A DNA stretch of 6,580 nucleotides from Fimbriiglobus sp. (GTDB taxonomy: Bacteria > Planctomycetota > Planctomycetia > Gemmatales > Gemmataceae), in the NCBI GenBank assembly GCA_025352585.1, contig JANXTD010000231.1, positions 1 to 6,580 on the forward strand, given 5' to 3'. This document shows positions 5,301 through 6,580 of this stretch, piece after piece (the stretch's first letter is position 1; each line of letters begins with the position of its first letter). The notes under the pieces were generated by a model that was not told the DNA's origin, made no database searches, and saw only the letters and a list, made by a program, of their open reading frames with translations. Both the position numbers and the translations under genes were made by a program.

Positions 5301-6580
5301 GCCGGTGGCGTCGGCCTCCAAGTCGGCGGTGGCGAACTCGACCCCCAGCAGCTTGCCGTTCAGCTTGCCTTCGAGGTAGGCGGTCTTGAGGATCGCGATC
5401 GCGTCGGCGTCGGTCTTGCCGTCGCGGATGCCGATCTTCGGCTTCAGGCCGTTCGCGTCGCCGGACGTGAGCTTGTCGAAATCGACGAGGTTGAACTCGA
5501 GGATCGAGGCCAGCGACGGCAGGAAGAACTGCGCCCGGCCGACTTCGACCTGGACCTCGAAGGCGTCGCGCACCGAGTCGAGCCACTCGAGGATCAGCGC
5601 CGGGTCGGACGGCGGCGGGGTGACGTTGGCGAACGCGGCGACGGGGTCGGTGACGAACTTCGGCAGGTAGGCGGCCGAGTAGCCGAGGACGCCGCCGTAC
5701 CTCTTCAGGCTGGCGTAGTGCTCCGGGGTGACCTGGATCTTGTCCGTGTCGATCGTGGCGTTGGGGTCGGTCGCGTCGTAACTCTGGACCTTGGCGGCGA
5801 GGAACTCCCAGTCGGCCGGGAAGATCAGCGCGCCGGTCTTCAGCAGCCGGACCGCGCCGAAGGAGACGCCGCCTTCGATCTGCGCCGTCCAGCCGCCGGC
5901 GTTGGGGTCGATGGCCGGGACGCCGTTGACGAGCGCGTCGATGGCCACGTCGCCGAAGGGGAAGTTGAGGCCGAAGGTGCCGTCGAAGGTCAGCTCCGGG
6001 ATCGGCACCACGAGGAACGCGACCGGGCCGATGATCGGCGTCAGCGGGGCCGTGACGAGCGTCCGCAGCGGGATGCGCAAGTTGAGGCTGACGCCGACGT
6101 GGTTCTTGTCGATGATCACGTCGCCGTCGAGCGGCGACTGGCCGACGGGGATGCCGAACACCACCGGCTGGATCTTGGCCCGCAGCAGGAACTTGGGGTT
6201 GAAGGTGGTCGACAGTTGCCGGGCGAAGGTGTCGCTGGACGCCTTCAAGGCGTCGAGCATGACCTTGCTGAAGGCGAGCACGGCCCGCTGGCCGTCGTCG
6301 CGGAACAGCTTGACGACTTCGGCGCTGAACGACTGGTCGAGGCGGGCCAGGTCGCCGAGCACGCCCAGCCCCTCGCCCTGTAAGATCTGCCCGGCGGTGT
6401 AGAGGACCTCGCCGACGATCGCGGTCGCCAGCCTCACGCCCTTCTCGAGTTCGGCCGTCGTCGCCGTGTTCGAGAACAGCTTCTCCGCCTTCGGCAGCAG
6501 TTCCACGACGCGGTCAAGGAAGAACTTCCGCAGTTGGGCGTTGGTGAAGTTCTTGGGCGCGAGCCGCTCGGCCGCGGACA
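2331..6580 (-). CDS. Giant beta-strand repeat protein, function unknown (5' end outside window)
   Basis: I do not recognise this protein. The frame is open from the right edge to a TGA at 2333-2331, giving 1,415 full residues; the split codon at the edge reads NTG, so it could be a start or just an internal Leu, Val or Met. Residues 1-134 look helical (NAQLRKFFLDRVVELLPKAE and similar, then VVKLFRDDGQRAVLAF). Residues 135-563 are mixed, with a proline-containing hydrophobic run at 174-194 and another helical patch near 325-345. From residue 564 on the chain alternates hydrophobic and polar residues, is rich in Gly, Thr, Val and Leu, and forms degenerate units of about 68 residues, clearest at 564-1039. 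Only one Cys is visible. It ends in KIGKLTFNL with no anchor, sorting signal or terminal Phe typical of outer-membrane barrels. The style recalls long amphipathic beta-sheet proteins (AsmA/TamB-like, beta-solenoid adhesins), but no family motif supports either. Export is likely but unproven because the N-terminus is missing. It lies 46 nt upstream of a PKD/FG-GAP gene, probably in one operon. Coding is very secure; function is open. Confidence 0.9.
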   Translation of the reverse strand, partial: SAAERLAPKNFTNAQLRKFFLDRVVELLPKAEKLFSNTATTAELEKGVRLATAIVGEVLYTAGQILQGEGLGVLGDLARLDQSFSAEVVKLFRDDGQRAVLAFSKVMLDALKASSDTFARQLSTTFNPKFLLRAKIQPVVFGIPVGQSPLDGDVIIDKNHVGVSLNLRIPLRTLVTAPLTPIIGPVAFLVVPIPELTFDGTFGLNFPFGDVAIDALVNGVPAIDPNAGGWTAQIEGGVSFGAVRLLKTGALIFPADWEFLAAKVQSYDATDPNATIDTDKIQVTPEHYASLKRYGGVLGYSAAYLPKFVTDPVAAFANVTPPPSDPALILEWLDSVRDAFEVQVEVGRAQFFLPSLASILEFNLVDFDKLTSGDANGLKPKIGIRDGKTDADAIAILKTAYLEGKLNGKLLGVEFATADLEADATGLRIRGNVSWLGNASVLFSIGSRVQAVAGKPDVTVPTIVAELDLDNTANLRAVLKSWGLDSNALPLLTTTKVKFRGYSPGYDTSSPELIQRTGGLELEASLRVNGLVDEAVFKFRLTPPAAGQTIPLFTAVATVTNLTLFNVFGVFTIDTAEVSVTNTDADGKLLPNGRLLIKVKGTGRLNGQTVTVDGVLNPDLTGFLTLTVTGQAQALDLIDGFSLTGTFRLDLTRPVGDLQVRLGFDGQLTPPSWLGTGALAAVGFYESTGRLDQTLTTPGFTLAGFTLSGVAGKTLLKLTRDAGRFAPVTLEVHGQLSVGTGRLQILAVDGTFNSKSGGKLTASFGDNRLDFGGLNFTGTATLDLTRDGSRLTGKMTLAGTLNVPGFVTDGTVTGTLDPSLYGNLTVTAKAVGGVFGLLQLKDATLTVGRDAQGLFVRLAGNLTILGDKSAANGSFRYTPTTSLNPLDAIDGQLSLSRTKGTASKSDLVVGGFGLFGTVTLSVKNGTARVTIVNGTLTLPLVQGTASVNGTLTLDGVGTLALDLGPAGLNFGGISLQGKFRLTSTRSALPLSPLVVALNGDGLTLTWSGVGTLSVKSFRMDSLGNFDAAVDGKTIDVGPALSLKLPAARIVSRPASLEFALKIDAPEVTVAFGPKPTTVRLGGGLDVPLNSGDFRRELPALDLQLGELVKLVGKLTLARKAGVVTLELVGVNGRPATVALFGLVNAEVSSLSLSTDGTLNLAAKLNAFGTDLVRIKNAAVALSVKPVDGRSRLDLTLTGGVLDLIGDANDLALPTLTLAGDDKQFTGTVSFPFLRLGPLNVTANRFRVTIRDGFLSADLLDPATVIFGGAVVTIDSLGVSTKGACTGTARGQLLLGNVLLADTTFAVSLNGTDLRLSGSSSFGTKYLTIGVSGSYQSNGTFDFAADTAVAVSLPKLSFRYDGRVSVALRVPTPGTALQFSGLATGTITFVKKEYDLLDVAFDNGGNFKIGKLTFNL
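3462..4889 (-). repeat. Seven degenerate protein repeats (~58-77 residues each) in the giant protein
   Basis: Units begin at 4889, 4670, 4484, 4274, 4082, 3851 and 3677, giving lengths of 73, 62, 70, 64, 77, 58 and 72 residues. Each opens with a similar segment, for example GFSLTGTFRLDLTR, LDFGGLNFTGTATLDLTR, GFGLFGTVTLSVKNG and LNFGGISLQGKFRLTSTR, and most continue with a V-x-G-T-L type strand before the next unit. The shared pattern is hydrophobic-x-hydrophobic-x-G with frequent F-G-G and a closing L-T-R. Similarity is visible in protein but weak in DNA, so the duplications are old. Sequence from 3461 to 2334 keeps the same strand rhythm less regularly. I infer a long repetitive beta-sheet structure. 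Unit boundaries are by eye and could shift by several residues. Confidence 0.65.
6177..6578 (-). other. Predicted helical region before the beta repeats (giant protein residues 1-134)
   Basis: This is the first visible part of the giant protein. It is rich in Leu, Ala, Lys, Glu and Arg with helix-like spacing (FFLDRVVELLPKAEKLF; AEVVKLFRDDGQRAVLAFSK; VMLDALKASSDTFARQL), unlike the Gly/Thr/Val-rich strands that follow. It may be a helical domain leading into the beta-rich body, or the end of a longer helical region outside the window. No known domain is recognised. Confidence 0.5.

Noticed and set aside
1671..6383. A plus-strand open frame of about 1,570 codons spanning both genes.
   Set aside because: Over the giant gene its codons are exact reverse complements of the minus-strand codons, so a stop would need a TTA, CTA or TCA codon there. 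A-ending codons are nearly absent in this GC-rich gene. The product is rich in R, G, E, D, A, Q and V with no domain, and it crosses a gene boundary.
6504..6506. GTG as the start of the giant gene.
   Set aside because: The frame stays open upstream to the window edge and the extra residues (SAAERLAPKNFTNAQLRKFF) look like normal coding sequence continuous with the helical region. No ribosome-binding site was seen before the GTG.

Overview
The window is very GC-rich, with codons that almost always end in G or C. It holds two long protein-coding genes, both on the minus strand and both cut by the window edges. The best taxonomic guess is a planctomycete of the Gemmata type (Gemmataceae). This rests on the N-terminal motif LNFERLDERVVPA in the second gene, on its PKD plus FG-GAP architecture, which is common in large surface proteins of that group, and on the high GC. 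No ribosomal or housekeeping marker is present to confirm it.

Layout, in the direction of transcription (right to left): (1) 6580-2331 is the 3' part of a very large, unrecognised, beta-strand-rich protein. At least 1,415 residues are visible and its true start lies at or beyond the right edge. It begins with a helical stretch, continues through mixed alpha/beta sequence, and from about 4889 onwards becomes a degenerate tandem repeat of roughly 58-77 residues per unit. (2) A 46-nt gap (2330-2285) carries an 11-bp direct repeat and a clear Shine-Dalgarno sequence. (3) 2284-1 is the 5' part (761 full codons) of a modular exported protein: planctomycete N-terminal motif, unassigned beta-rich domain, proline linker, three PKD domains, and FG-GAP (integrin-alpha-like) repeats with a 52-residue period that run off the left edge.

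The short gap, shared orientation and absence of a convincing terminator suggest one transcript. Both products look extracytoplasmic: they are built of beta-strand repeats and have almost no cysteine (one in 1,415 visible residues, none in 761). The second looks like an adhesin or calcium-binding surface protein. No function can be assigned to the first. A joint role on the cell surface is an inference only.

There are no RNA genes, mobile elements, CRISPR arrays or convincing promoters. The window is almost entirely coding. The many long open frames on the plus strand, one of about 1,570 codons, are by-products of high GC at third codon positions in the real genes. The most interesting item is the uncharacterised repeat family in the first gene.
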